Assembly: GCA_018296165.2 (NCBI GenBank)
Contig: JACKQL020000044.1
Location: 372,001 to 436,000 of the forward strand
Direction of reading: 5' to 3'
Source of the DNA: Termitomyces sp. T153
Lineage: Eukaryota > Basidiomycota > Agaricomycetes > Agaricales > Lyophyllaceae
Length of the DNA stretch: 64,000 nt
Part shown: positions 54,640 through 64,000 of the stretch, one piece after another
How the letters are laid out: each line of letters begins with the position of its first letter
Position numbering within the stretch: the stretch's first letter is position 1
Position numbers and translations under genes: made by a program
The notes under the pieces: model-generated
The model's database searches: none
Told to the model about the DNA's origin: nothing
Seen by the model: only the letters and a program-made list of their open reading frames with translations

Positions 54640-56080
54640 CTGCACAGACAAATGGGCCTTCAGGATGGGATCTTGGCCTTCAGGAATTGTATCTATGTGC
54701 CTAATATTCTAGAGCTTTCCTAGATGATTGAAGAGCAATACCACAACTTCTGCACTGCTGGGCACCCCAGACAATGGAAAATGTTGGAGCTAGTCTCATG
54801 GAACTACTGGTGGCCCCAGATGTCCCAGTATATTGGGTCTTACACTAGTACATGCAATCTCTGTCTCTGGACCAAGCCTCAACACTGCCCCCCTTCTGGA
54901 CAGCTACACCTGCTGCCCATGCCTACAAAGCAATGGAGTGTTGCCTCCATGGACTTTATTGTAGAGCTCCCTGACACCCACAGTTATGATGTGATCATGG
55001 TAGTGGTGAACCTGTATGGCAAGTGAGCACACTTCATTCTGACTCATACTACTTGCTCCACTATGGGTGCTGCAAAACCTGTACCAAAGGAACATCTAGA
55101 AGCTCCATGGCCTCTCTGATGCCTACATCTCTAACTGGGGGCCACAATCCATGGAAGACTTCATCAGGGAACTCTATTGACTACTCAGTGTGAAGCTTCA
55201 CACCTCTACCACCTATCATCCACAGTCTGATAGCCAGACCAAACATGTAAACCAGGAGTTGGAGCAGTACCTCTGCCTCTTGCAATGAGTGCCAGGATGA
55301 CTGGGATGGGCTCCTCTCTGATGCTGAGTTCCAATACAACAACCATGTTCATGCTTCTACCCAATTCTCCCTATTCTTCCTTGACACTAGATGACACCTG
55401 TGCATGGGCTTCAAACCCTGCACCTAACCCTCAGAGAATGAAGCAGTAAACAAATTTGTGAACTAGATGAAGAGGTCATAGAAGGAGGCCCAGGCAGCAC
55501 TGGCAAAGGCAAAGGATGATATAGTGCAATACTACAACTACGGGAGGACCTCAGAACTCAAATACTAGCCCAGAGATTGAGTCTACCTAGATGCCTCCAA
55601 CATTACAACTACTCAGCCATCAAAAAAGCTGTTGCACTACTAATTGGGACCTTTCACAGTGGAACAGCAGGTAGGGCCCCTAGCCTGCTGACTCCAGCTC
55701 TCTGTGGGGATGCGCCAGCTTTATCTGGTGTTCAACATAGTCAAACTGACTGCAGCCTCAAAGGATCCTATTCCAGGGTGATGTCCACTACCCCCACTAC
55801 TTCTGGTAGTGGTTGAGTATGAGGTGGAGGAAATCCTGGATAGTCATTTATTCTGGCAATGACTATAATACAAAGTGAAGTGGAAGGGCTACAGGATTGA
55901 GGATATCTCCTAGGAACTGTGGGAGAACATACACACTCTGGGGCTCATCAAAGAGTTCCACTGGAAACATCCAGATGCTCTGCATGCCATACAAGGAATT
56001 TACCCTATTTTGCCAGTGGACTGGGAAATCAGGGACTTTTTCTACCTGCATGTCAAGATGCCACATGCTAGAGGGGGAGT
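54640..56080 (+). pseudogene. E6 integrase and chromodomain
   Basis: LQDGILAFRNCIYVPNILEL; finger HNFCTAGHPRQWKML...CNLCL; catalytic core SVASMDFIVELPDTHSYDVI (first Asp), a SDxGPQ-like segment changed to SNWGPQS near 55130 and a DGQTEHVNQELEQYL-like segment near 55220. The chromodomain YEVEEILDS...VKWKGYRIEDIS lies at about 55818-55910. It ends at the polypurine tract at 56092. Confidence 0.85.
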
Positions 56081-56092
56081 GATGTCAGGGGA

Positions 56093-56402
56093 CTTCCATT
56101 TCTGACCTCTGCAACTTGTTCCAGCATCTTCACAGCTTGTTCAACATCTCTGGGGCTTGTTTTAGAGCCATGAAGATCTTCAGGGAACTGCAGAACTCTC
56201 TGCATTACCTCACCAATCATTGTCCCAGGATTAGGACTAGCTCTGGCTTCCTGTACAGCAGTTCCCACACCTCTGCCACCCACTGATGCACCATTCTAAG
56301 CAGCAGGGATTCTTAGACTCATTCTCTTCAGATTCCCCTCTGCTAGGTGATTAGTTACTGATTGTATTGTCATCTACTTGCTAATATACTTTGGATTCTC
56401 CT
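56093..56402 (+). repeat. 3' LTR of E6, truncated
   Basis: It starts TGTCAGGGGACTTCC at 56093 after a purine run (AGAGGGGGAGTGA) and follows family C to ATACTTTGGATTCTCC, then breaks off. Confidence 0.85.
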
Positions 56403-57300
56403 TGTGTTGAGGATCAATTGGGTGTATTACTGGAGTTTTGTCACAGACCCTCTTGATCATGTTTAAGCACTGCTGGTGAATGGGTCACCAATGAAATGGT
56501 GACCTGTTCTGTGTCATGGCCATTTCTGACAAACCATTGGATGTCATTGTAGGTTCTAGGAGTGCACCACTCCTGGATCCTATTCAACTTCTCCATATCA
56601 GAGTGTATACCCTGCAAGTCAATTACATGGCCAAGGCACTCTACTTGCTTGGCATATAGCTTGCACTTCTTCCATTTGAGGTAGAGCTTGTTCTTGCATA
56701 GTCTTTCAAAGACTACTCTAAGGTGCTGCTTGTGTTGCTCAATGAAAGCTGAGAAGACAAATATATCATCTAAGTAAACATGCATTCACTTGCCAATGAT
56801 GTCACTAAAGATGAACATCATCAGGCATTGGAATGTGACTAGCATGTTACTGTTGCCAATCTGCATGATATTACTGCAATAAATCCTAGTAATGGTCATA
56901 AACACAGTCTTAGGTACATCTAATGTACATATCCTCACTTGCTCATACACATTAGTGAGGTCAATTTTTGACCTCACTGGTGTGTGAGCAACATCCTCCC
57001 CAATGACTTCTCAGTCTAGTAAGGGCATTACATCCTTAACAATATTGTCATCACACTGACATGCATCTAATGCTATCTGCAGAGATCCATTCTTCTTAGG
57101 GATGCATGATAGTAGTGCAGCCTGATTGGCTACACATAGTTCCCACCACTTTGCATGTACATAATGTTGATTTTTTTCCCACAATTGCTGCTGAAGTGAC
57201 TTGGAACACCTCAGCATGAAGTATGAGTACTTTTTAGTCTCATCAATGAGATTTATCTCATGATTCACTTCTCACTATGGAGGAAGTTCCTTCTTTATTC
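56403..57300 (-). pseudogene. E5 reverse transcriptase
   Basis: Read leftwards from 57268: MNHEINLIDETKKYSYFMLR, WWELCVANQAALLSCIPKKN then GSLQIALDACQCDDNIVKDV, RSKIDLTNVYEQVRICTLDV, VTFQCLMMFIFSDIIGK, and MHVYLDDIFVFS with an intact YLDD box. Then LYLKWKKCKLYAKQVECLGH and a tail to 56403, where E6 begins. It is the best-preserved catalytic box among the Gypsy RTs of families A and C-G here, though the frame has stops at about 56785 and 57000. Confidence 0.88.
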
Positions 57301-57499
57301 CATTGACAACATCTTGATACTCATTGTACCACTGCTGTTGAAGGCATGGAATGTTGTCTTCTGTTAGCTTGGAAGGTCATGCCTTCTCTCCAACTACTCT
57401 CAGCAAAGCAATAGGCTCTTTCTCAGTTTATTTTGCTGGTGGTACAGGCTTTGTATACTTGTCATGCAAGGCCATTAGACAAATCTCTGATTTGTCTGA

Positions 57500-60400
57500 T
57501 ATGTTTAGCTAAGCAGGGCCATAGGTTGTCCTTCCTCTTGCTTCTACCCACAAGTATTTGAACTTGCTAGGCTTGGATATTTCATCCTCCATAGCCATTT
57601 GATATACTTCAACATCAGAGGACTCATTGTTGTACATTTCCAATTCAACATACTCTTTGCCATGCTTCTGAGTCCCATTGGACTGAAACACATCCTTGAC
57701 ATCAGCTTTGGCAGGCTCTTCCTTCTGCTCATTGCCAGCTTCACCCACATCTGATGGAGCAGCTGTATGAGCTGTGCACATAAATACCTGGAGAGCTGGC
57801 TTAGCTGGCTCCCCACATTCATGTGCAAAGTGCCCAGTCTTTCCACACTTATAACAGTTTGTGGACTGCCTTGCATCCTTGCTGGATTGGCCTGGTGTTA
57901 TGGCCACTACATTTTTCCCTGTAGCAAGATGTTTTCTTGCTGCCTGCACTGCAGCCACAGGTTGGGAGGGCCCCAAGCCCACACCAGCTCTAAGTTGCAA
58001 CAGTCTCAAGGCCCCACATATAGCTGGCCTTGTCACTAACCTTAACAACTGTGACTAAATATGTTGTCTGGTCACCTCTGTTTGCTTAGCTAGTGCAGTC
58101 CCACCCACTGTAGATTGCACTGCTGCTAGAAAAACTGCCATCCTGACTGACTCTTCCTGCTGCACTCTAAGTAGTGCACAGCAGTTTTAATGCTGTTCTC
58201 ATAGGCCTTGGCCTCTAAGACAAACTCCTTGATAGTATTCACTTTTGGAGCCAGTCTGCCATTGCATATTAATGCAACAAGCATGTTGGAGGGTACTCCC
58301 CTCAAGAACTGCTCATATATAGTAAATTTGTCAGGGAACACAGCCATGTTTTGAGCATGGTCAAGCAAGGTATCATAGAAGCCTTGCACTCCTTCTTTGA
58401 CTGCATACACTGCATCACAGAGCACATCATGTGCATCTTGCATTGTTGAAGGATGTACAAACTGGTTGTACAGTCTGAGGATCACATCCTTGAATCTCCA
58501 ATGGGACTGGGCTCATTTGCTATATATTACATGTTGTAGGTACTATTTCAGCACACTTGGAGCTAGAAAGTCCATTAGAATTAGGACTTTCTTGTGATTA
58601 CACTCATCCCCACCATACTGAGCTATGGCATAGAATATGCAGATGCTCATCAGCCAGTCTTCAAGTTCACTGAACCATCCCCACCATACTGAGCTATGGC
58701 ATAGGATACACATATGCTCATCAGCCAGTCTTCAAGTTTACTGAACTTGGCAGACTCTGCATAGGGAGTGATCATTTTTGATGGATCACTCCATCTTGGC
58801 TGAAGTCCTTCTGGTATTGCTAGTTGTACTGCAAGCAACTGTTCCATCACTGCCCTCAGACAATCATGCATCATCTGGTGGTGATATTCATGGGCTTGTT
58901 CTACTCCTGGAGTTGACTGTTGCAGCTGTCTCTCTGGGAGAACTGTAGTTCTCCTCCTTACAGCTCTGCATCACACCATCTTCCTCACTAGAAGGGCTAT
59001 CACCTGGTCCTCCTGGATCAGGCAGGCCTTTCCTAGGGGGTGGCAGTGGGCCACAACCAGGAAAAGATGGTCCTCTTCCTGAACCTCCACCTCTTCCTCC
59101 CAGACCTTGGAGTCTATAGTGTGGCATTAATGGAGAAGAGTATACAGAATCACTCTCTAGTGATTCCCATCCAGGATCTCCTCTGCTAACAAGTCTTTCC
59201 TCAGACCAGTTCCAAGAAGCATTTGCTCCTTAATCTGTGTGTCTCTGAGAATGTGCAGGGCTCTAACCAGTCACAGCATATCCTTTTCTGAGAGGAGAAT
59301 GAGAATCATGCTCCTCCTTCTTAATTGGCTTGGTTTGTTCTGGTGGAACGTACCCTTCTGGCCATGCATCATAGGCAGTATTCCCTTGGAACACTACCTC
59401 TTAATTGTCCATGTAGGACTGTCCAAAGTCCTCCATGTTCCCATTGTAAAATTGCTGTAGAGCAATTTGATCTTTCCACATCAGTGCTCTTCATGTAGCC
59501 CCACCAGGTCTACACTGCACCAATAGTTGCTCTACTGTAATCACCAACACCATGTCAGTAAACACTAAGTCTGGTGCTATAATTGTGCCTAATGTGGCCT
59601 GTTGTTGGTAGTCCACAGCAGCCTGTCTAGCCGCATAATCATGTGGCATCTCACCAGGCTGTTGTGGTGCTTGCAACAGAGTCAATGCTCCATTAACTGG
59701 AGATAGTGGGGGCACATAGGCCCCACTAAGATAAGGAGATGGCATTGCAGATGATGCCTGCAATTCCTACAGCTTCTTGTGCTAGAGGTAATCTGTTACC
59801 TCCTGTGCTAAGAATAGCATGGAAATATCCATATATTTCACTGCATCTGTTGGGATAATGTCATCTCCCAATGACCTCTGAATTGCAATGTGTTTAGCTA
59901 TTCTAGCAGCTAAACATTGCTGAGTTGAGGTCTTAGGAACCTCAACATGGTTTTGCCAGAATGCCATCACCCTTCTACAAAGAATGTTATCTGGGTGAGC
60001 CTCACCATCCATATCAGAGGTGTCTCTGACATCCTCTGATATTGTCTCGATGAATGCTGCTGGGGCTGCTGCTTGCATACTCAGCATAGGCCCAGCTCAC
60101 AATTATACAGAATTGCAAGCCCTGTATAAGAAGTCTTCTTCACTCCTCAGTGGTGTTTCTACTATTGAGGAGTCAATCTGACCTCCCTTGGCAACTGAGA
60201 AGGATTGAAGTCTTTCCAGCCTCAGTGCTGTGAGCACATACAAGGGGGTTTTCCCTTTGTCTGCCAACACCATGGCGCCTCCTTGCTCTACTGTCAGATA
60301 TAGTTGAGTAGAGGGCCCTTGAGAGCCCTCCACTGTGACACCCTCCCAACCACCTGCAGGTAGTCATACTAGAGTAACTGCTGGCAGTCCTCTTGGCATT

Positions 60401-60540
60401 ACAGCACTCTCCCTGCTTCCATCATAGTGTGATGTGGCAAATTCTGATGTTCTATGTGGAGCACTCTTTAATGCTCTATTGAATTCTGTCTCAGACATAA
60501 GCTCAAGCACCTGACCTTCCATGGTTACCATGGTGCCCAT
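57500..60540 (-). pseudogene. E5 gag with CCHC knuckle
   Basis: It begins MVTMEGQVLELMSETEFNRA (about 60525), continues through QGPSTQLYLTVEQGGAMVLA, KYMDISMLFLAQEVTDYL and a glycine/proline-rich linker (GLGGRGGGSGRGPSFPG, about 59110). The capsid-like part (FVHPSTMQDAHDVLCDAVYA, then FLRGVPSNMLVALI, about 58460-58280) follows, and the zinc knuckle CYKCGKTGHFAHEC is at 57856-57815. After it comes an acidic linker towards RT; no clear protease active site was found. There are many stops. The sequence GTGGTGGGGATGG...CATACTGAGCTATGGCATA is duplicated at about 58610-58645 and 58676-58712. Confidence 0.8.
57815..57856 (-). other. CCHC zinc knuckle of E5 gag
   Basis: CYKCGKTGHFAHEC, a perfect CX2CX4HX4C nucleocapsid knuckle on the minus strand. 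Confidence 0.9.
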
Positions 60541-60661
60541 TGTAGAAGGTGCATGTCAAAAATTTTAATGTGCTGATTATAACTAGTGGCAGTGAACCTC
60601 TTTCACCAAAGTTTGGGTTCCCACTTTGCAAATGAGTTAATGCTTGTTTGACTTAGAAAAA

Positions 60662-60862
60662 TGTAACGTTTCCATTACAGTTCACACCTTGTAAGTCAAA
60701 ACTAGTCAATAGTTCTGTCTATGAAGCATGAAGTAAGGTGCTGTCTTATATAATTGAATGTATAGTACTTTTAGGGATAGTGTCATGTGATGCTATCCAT
60801 ATAATTAAGTAATAATGAAACTAAGTCAGAAAGGTGAAGCAAGTAATGGGTGCTCCATTAAA
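60662..60862 (-). repeat. 5' LTR of E5 (family D)
   Basis: 201 bp, matching 46999-47215 with several differences. On the plus strand it starts TGTAACGTTTCC and ends GCTCCATTAAA, where the partner has CCATTACA. It contains a minus-strand TATATAA near 60749-60755. The outer flank is the TTATG duplication. Confidence 0.85.
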
Positions 60863-60925
60863 TTATGTCACTTACTGACTTTACTTTATAATGACCTACC
60901 TTGATATTGATTTATTTTACTTACC
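60863..60925 (+). repeat. TTAC/CTTA-type array, right half
   Basis: TTATG duplication followed by CACTTACTGACTTTACTTTA and similar units, continuing the array interrupted by E5 at 46998. Confidence 0.65.
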
Positions 60926-60980
60926 ATAGTAGATATTTGTTAGTTGATATGAGCTGTTATATTCAGATGGTAGAACTTAC

Positions 60981-61065
60981 CTTGGTGGGGGTATAAACCT
61001 GGGACCTTGCATGAGGCTCACTCTACAAATGTTTATAATACTTATCACTAGGTTAAGCAACTAGC
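60981..61065 (-). repeat. Possible tRNA-derived SINE relic
   Basis: The minus strand has a box-A-like TTAACCTAGTGATAAG (about 61056-61041) and, about 45 bases on, GGTCCCAGGTTTATACCCCC, which looks like a tRNA T-arm box B (GGTTCGANNCC) with decayed bases, followed by ACCAAGG. Spacing fits an RNA polymerase III internal promoter. No tail or duplication was identified. Confidence 0.35.
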
Positions 61066-61084
61066 TATATATAGAGAAATGGGC

Positions 61085-62990
61085 TTAACATATGCAATAC
61101 TTGTAAGAGGCCCCTCTGGAATTGCTTAAATGTCTTTCTGACATCACTTTATTAACACTACCTATTGTAAGCAACAAATGATGATTACTATTGACAACTT
61201 GTATAATACAATATAATACACTATTTAGACATACTGTGCTCTTGGTCCAAGAAGAGGATGAGACTGTAAATTTGGAAAGATCAGTACAAGATATAGATTC
61301 CATCTGAGCTAAATATATCTGAATTGTTTAAACCTACTGCTGGGACTGTTCAGAATGCCTTGTGAGAGGCTGCTCAATGAGTTCAGGCTGATCTGAGATA
61401 GTTTGGGCTCTCTCCCTGCCTCTCCCTTTCCCAGCAGTTGTGCCATGGCTGTGTTGAGTTGGAGCACATTCTTAACTCTGAGTGGGCTTTTCTCTTTGGG
61501 ATGACTCCAGATTTGGCATGTCATCATGGATGGAGAGTCCCTCAATGCCAAGGTCAGGACTATAGGAATCTTGGGACCACCAAGAAGGAGCAGGCAAGTA
61601 GTTTGTGTCCTTGAGTCTGAATCAGAAAGGTAGTTAATTTTTCTGCAGCTGACTCTGAAACTGATTGAGAAGCTGATCACATGCTATTAGCTAGAAGAAT
61701 TGGGATATTGGATGTTGATAGTGCAGGCTGTTCTGTTATAATTGCTGGATTAGAAAGGGCATGGAGCATAGCAAAAGGTAGTGCCTGCTCTTCTGTTAAA
61801 ATAGAAGGAGGCTGAGATGTAAATTGTGCCACTGACACTGACATAGAACAAGGCCCAAGGTCCAAGGCAATATCATCAGACCAGTCGAAGTCCTCACTAG
61901 AAACAGAATCAGAACTTATCATGTTCAACAATGCCTGTCATGCAGCTTCCTGCTTGTTGTATATCAGCAAGAATTCTGACCTGGTTCCACTTTCCAGAGA
62001 GGTTAGAAACTCATGATTTTTAATTGCTGGCCATCTGATTGATGAACATCTTTTGTTTACAAAACATGATACTATAGTGGATGTGTGTGGTTTTACCTGT
62101 GGCTGTGAATTCTTTGTTTCATGACAGAAAATATACAGCCTCATAGTAAATGTGTACCTCATCACTCAATGATACTATTGATATAAGTGATATAGATGAA
62201 AGACTTACAATATCAGCTGACACTGAGATTAATCCTGATGTGGTCATGATGCTAACCTACTTCATGCCAATTGCATTTGGTGAAACCTTGCCAGTGACCA
62301 GCCTGCCTGGCCCAAACAATAAGAAGCAAGCAATCTTGGGATGAGATACTACAATAGTACAATTGATATGTTATTAAGGAAGGTGGCACATTACCTGCAT
62401 TAGCACTGGGCTCAGAAACATTGTAGCCACATGAGGTTTCTTGAGATCAGGGTAGATAATTGGACAGAACATATTAAATTTCACTTTGGCATCTGTTGGC
62501 TTGCATGAGATCAGGCTAAAACAAATCTCATCTTCAAGGTAGTTATAGGTCTGATTCTAGCAGGCACTGGAAATGTCAAGACTCATGAAGATTTTCTCTG
62601 CATACTTTTGAATGTTGGAAATGGAAGTTGAGCAAAATGATTGGGGTTGGTGGAGTACCTGTCAACAGGATGTAAAGCAGATTGACATCAGAATAGCATG
62701 ATTTAATACTCACTGCATCTCTAGAAGCAAGTAGTTGCTCAATAAAATTATGGAACTCAGAAGGCATGACATCATAAAGCTCAGACATGGCAACAAGAGT
62801 ATATAGACTGGCTTCATCTTCAGCAAACAAGCCAACAGCTTTGTTGAATGCTAGATGCTCCATAGAGCAGTATTGTAAAAAGGCAGTCCCATTAGGCCAG
62901 AGTTGATACAAAAGAGCATAATTCTTTGAGAGACAGGTGATTTTAGCTTTGTGAGGGACTAGGCAAGGATGAAAGAGTCATGGGACTTGA
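61085..62990 (-). pseudogene. Unrecognised multi-exon gene, decayed
   Basis: Several minus frames look like exons of one gene. 62911-62576 (YQLWPNGTAFLQYCSMEHLA, LFAEDEASLYTLVAMSELYD, then a hydrophobic stretch) is followed, after a stop, by KVKFNMFCPIIYPDLKKPHV. A GT-AG intron (about 62395-62340) joins to IACFLLFGPGRLVTGKVSPN; then come Ser/Asp-rich pieces (SSEDFDWSDDIALDLGPCSM, 61900-61840) and Lys/Arg-rich pieces to 61309. Stops and CpG loss show decay. I do not recognise a domain; it may be a gene carried by a transposon or a host gene trapped in repeats. Confidence 0.35.
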
Positions 62991-63110
62991 TTACCCAACA
63001 CAACATTGCTTGTAGCACTCTCTTTCTGCACTTTAAGTGCATTGACCTTGTCTTTCAATTGCAAGATCTTGTCACATTAGTTAAGTAGCACAGTTTGGCA
63101 TGCAGCAAGC

Positions 63111-63426
63111 TGTCAGAGGACTTCCATTTCTGACCTCTGCAGTAATTTCTGTGGCTTGTTCCAGACCCCTGGAAATCTCCAGAGACTCTTGAAACTTTCT
63201 GTAGTTTCTTGTCAAGCATGTCCCTAGGGTTAGGGCTAGCTCTAGCCTTCTGTACAGTTGTTCTCATGCCTCTGCCACCTGCTGATGTGCTGCACTGAGC
63301 AGCAGGGATTCCTCTCTGCTAGGTGATTAGTTACTATTTGTATTGTCAGTTACCTTGCTAATATTCTTTGCATTCCCCTCTGCTAGCTGCATAATTGAGC
63401 TGCTGCTCCCAGAGGTTGCTCTTACA
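63111..63426 (+). repeat. 5' LTR of E7 (family C)
   Basis: It begins TGTCAGAGGACTTCC at 63111 and ends CCAGAGGTTGCTCTTACA at 63426; 316 bp. The segment holding AGACTTGTTCT in other copies is deleted here, while the primer-binding-like AGAACAAGTCT remains at 63429-63439. Confidence 0.85.
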
Positions 63427-64000
63427 GCAGAACAAGTCTCTAACTCTAGTCTGGAAGCTCCTCATAGCTGCAGGGAACTCCTAAGCCCCTATTTGTTGCT
63501 TCCTCACAAGACTGAAGCATTTGCAGGATTCTATGTCTCAGCTTGCCAATCCAGACACTTCCCCTGGAGACTCCAGCCTCTCAGGACAAAGCCTGGACTT
63601 GCTTGCTATACCTACAGAACCAAGTGCAACTGACTCAATTATCCCTCACTTATTACACAATCAAATTCTCTACCCTCCATCAGACCACCAATCATATTTC
63701 CCAATCCCTCCAGGTGCTACTAGAATGCCTGCCTCCTATCTCTGCACCACTCCTGGCAGCTCTAGTGGTTGCTCCTATAGCTCTGTTGTCCCTCTGAATG
63801 TGTACAATGGTGCTCATTCTTGTAGGGAGCACTTCCTCCAGTCCTGTCTCACCTACATTCACCTCAGCAGAAACACCTTTGACTCTGATGCATTGAGAAT
63901 AACTTGGGTACTGTCATATATGAAGAGCAGATAGGCCTCCACCTACATGTTATAGGTGTTCCACTACTCTGGAGGTGTCAGAAGTTTTGCAGATTGGGCT
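63427..64000 (+). pseudogene. E7 gag start, runs off the window
   Basis: N-terminal gag as in E3 and E6: LSLTYYTIKFSTLHQTTNHI then SQSLQVLLECLPP (63640-63740), then FLQSCLTYIHLSRNTFDSDA and a capsid-type end (63830-63930). Frames shift and stops are present. The element continues to the right of the window. Confidence 0.75.

Larger units (their letters stand above)
50603..56402 (+). mobile_element. E6: chromodomain Gypsy element nested in E5, opposite strand
   Basis: 5' LTR (50603-50960), primer-binding site, gag, protease, RT, RNase H, integrase, chromodomain, polypurine tract and a truncated 3' LTR (56093-56402), all on the plus strand. It is the most complete family C element in the window, closely related to E2, but broken by stops. 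The right LTR stops in the middle and E5 sequence resumes at 56403; E5 RNase H is missing there, so a deletion accompanied or followed insertion. Confidence 0.88.
46999..60862 (-). mobile_element. E5: 13.9-kb Gypsy element with nested insertion, duplication TTATG
   Basis: Matching short LTRs lie at 46999-47215 and 60662-60862, and both outer flanks are TTATG (46994-46998 and 60863-60867). Minus-strand order: 5' LTR, gag (60540-57500), RT (57300-56403), [E6 insertion, plus strand, 50603-56402], integrase (50600-49476), extra ORF (49324 to about 47450), polypurine tract (AAAAGGGAGGTA, 47216-47227), 3' LTR. RNase H and the integrase N-terminus are missing at the E6 site. Without E6 the element would be about 8.1 kb. 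Confidence 0.88.

Overview
The window looks like repeat-rich chromosomal DNA of a filamentous basidiomycete, probably an Agaricomycete. The evidence is many short GT-AG introns (about 31-63 nt), a fungal cytochrome P450, two serpentine membrane-protein genes of a type seen in mushroom-forming fungi, and chromodomain Ty3/Gypsy elements. There is no bacterial-style gene packing, no CRISPR array and no rRNA.

Two kinds of DNA alternate. About 18.1-26.7 kb and 41.0-46.2 kb are host islands with ordinary CpG content. They carry an intact-looking 7TM-type gene (18936-20251, minus), a damaged BEM46-like alpha/beta hydrolase (24563-25629, plus), a damaged second 7TM-type gene (41493-42776, minus), an intact 12-exon P450 (43206-45348, plus) and a P450 relic (about 45870-46200, minus). 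The rest is a graveyard of nested retrotransposons in which CpG is almost absent and reading frames are full of stops.

Repeat layout, left to right. E1 (1-4443, plus): gag, protease, integrase, chromodomain and 3' LTR; its middle is replaced by an LTR fragment of family G. E2 (about 4500-8901, minus): a whole but decayed chromodomain Gypsy element with both LTRs (family C). About 9.4-13.0 kb: pol of a different Gypsy lineage (minus). E3 (13034-16899, plus): decayed, related to E1. 17.3-18.1 kb: two LTR copies, one a solo LTR with perfect target duplication GGCAC. 26.7-29.7 kb: Copia relic. 29.7-30.3 kb: third Gypsy lineage. 30.5-31.5 kb: Tc1/mariner transposase split by a solo LTR (duplication GTCCT). 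31.6-32.9 kb: stacked LTR pieces. E4 (32938 to about 40800, minus): Gypsy element with a 3' LTR of family G, cut by two solo LTRs (35939-36321 and 38445-39598). E5 (46999-60862, minus): 13.9 kb Gypsy element with short LTRs and duplication TTATG, inserted in a TTAC-type array and itself interrupted by E6 (50603-56402, plus). About 61-63 kb: possible SINE and a decayed multi-exon gene. E7 starts at 63111 and runs off the window.

Most interesting points: (1) the A/C-family elements carry an 11-nt primer-binding site just after the 5' LTR that is perfectly complementary to a segment inside their own LTR, the signature of Tf1/sushi-type self-priming; (2) several insertions can be placed in order, and removing the LTR plus one duplication restores the host reading frame; (3) three copies of LTR family G show successive stages of CpG loss; (4) two elements carry extra ORFs between pol and the 3' LTR, one antisense coiled-coil ORF and one sense, cysteine-containing ORF. 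I found no clear evidence for a wholly new defence or metabolic system.
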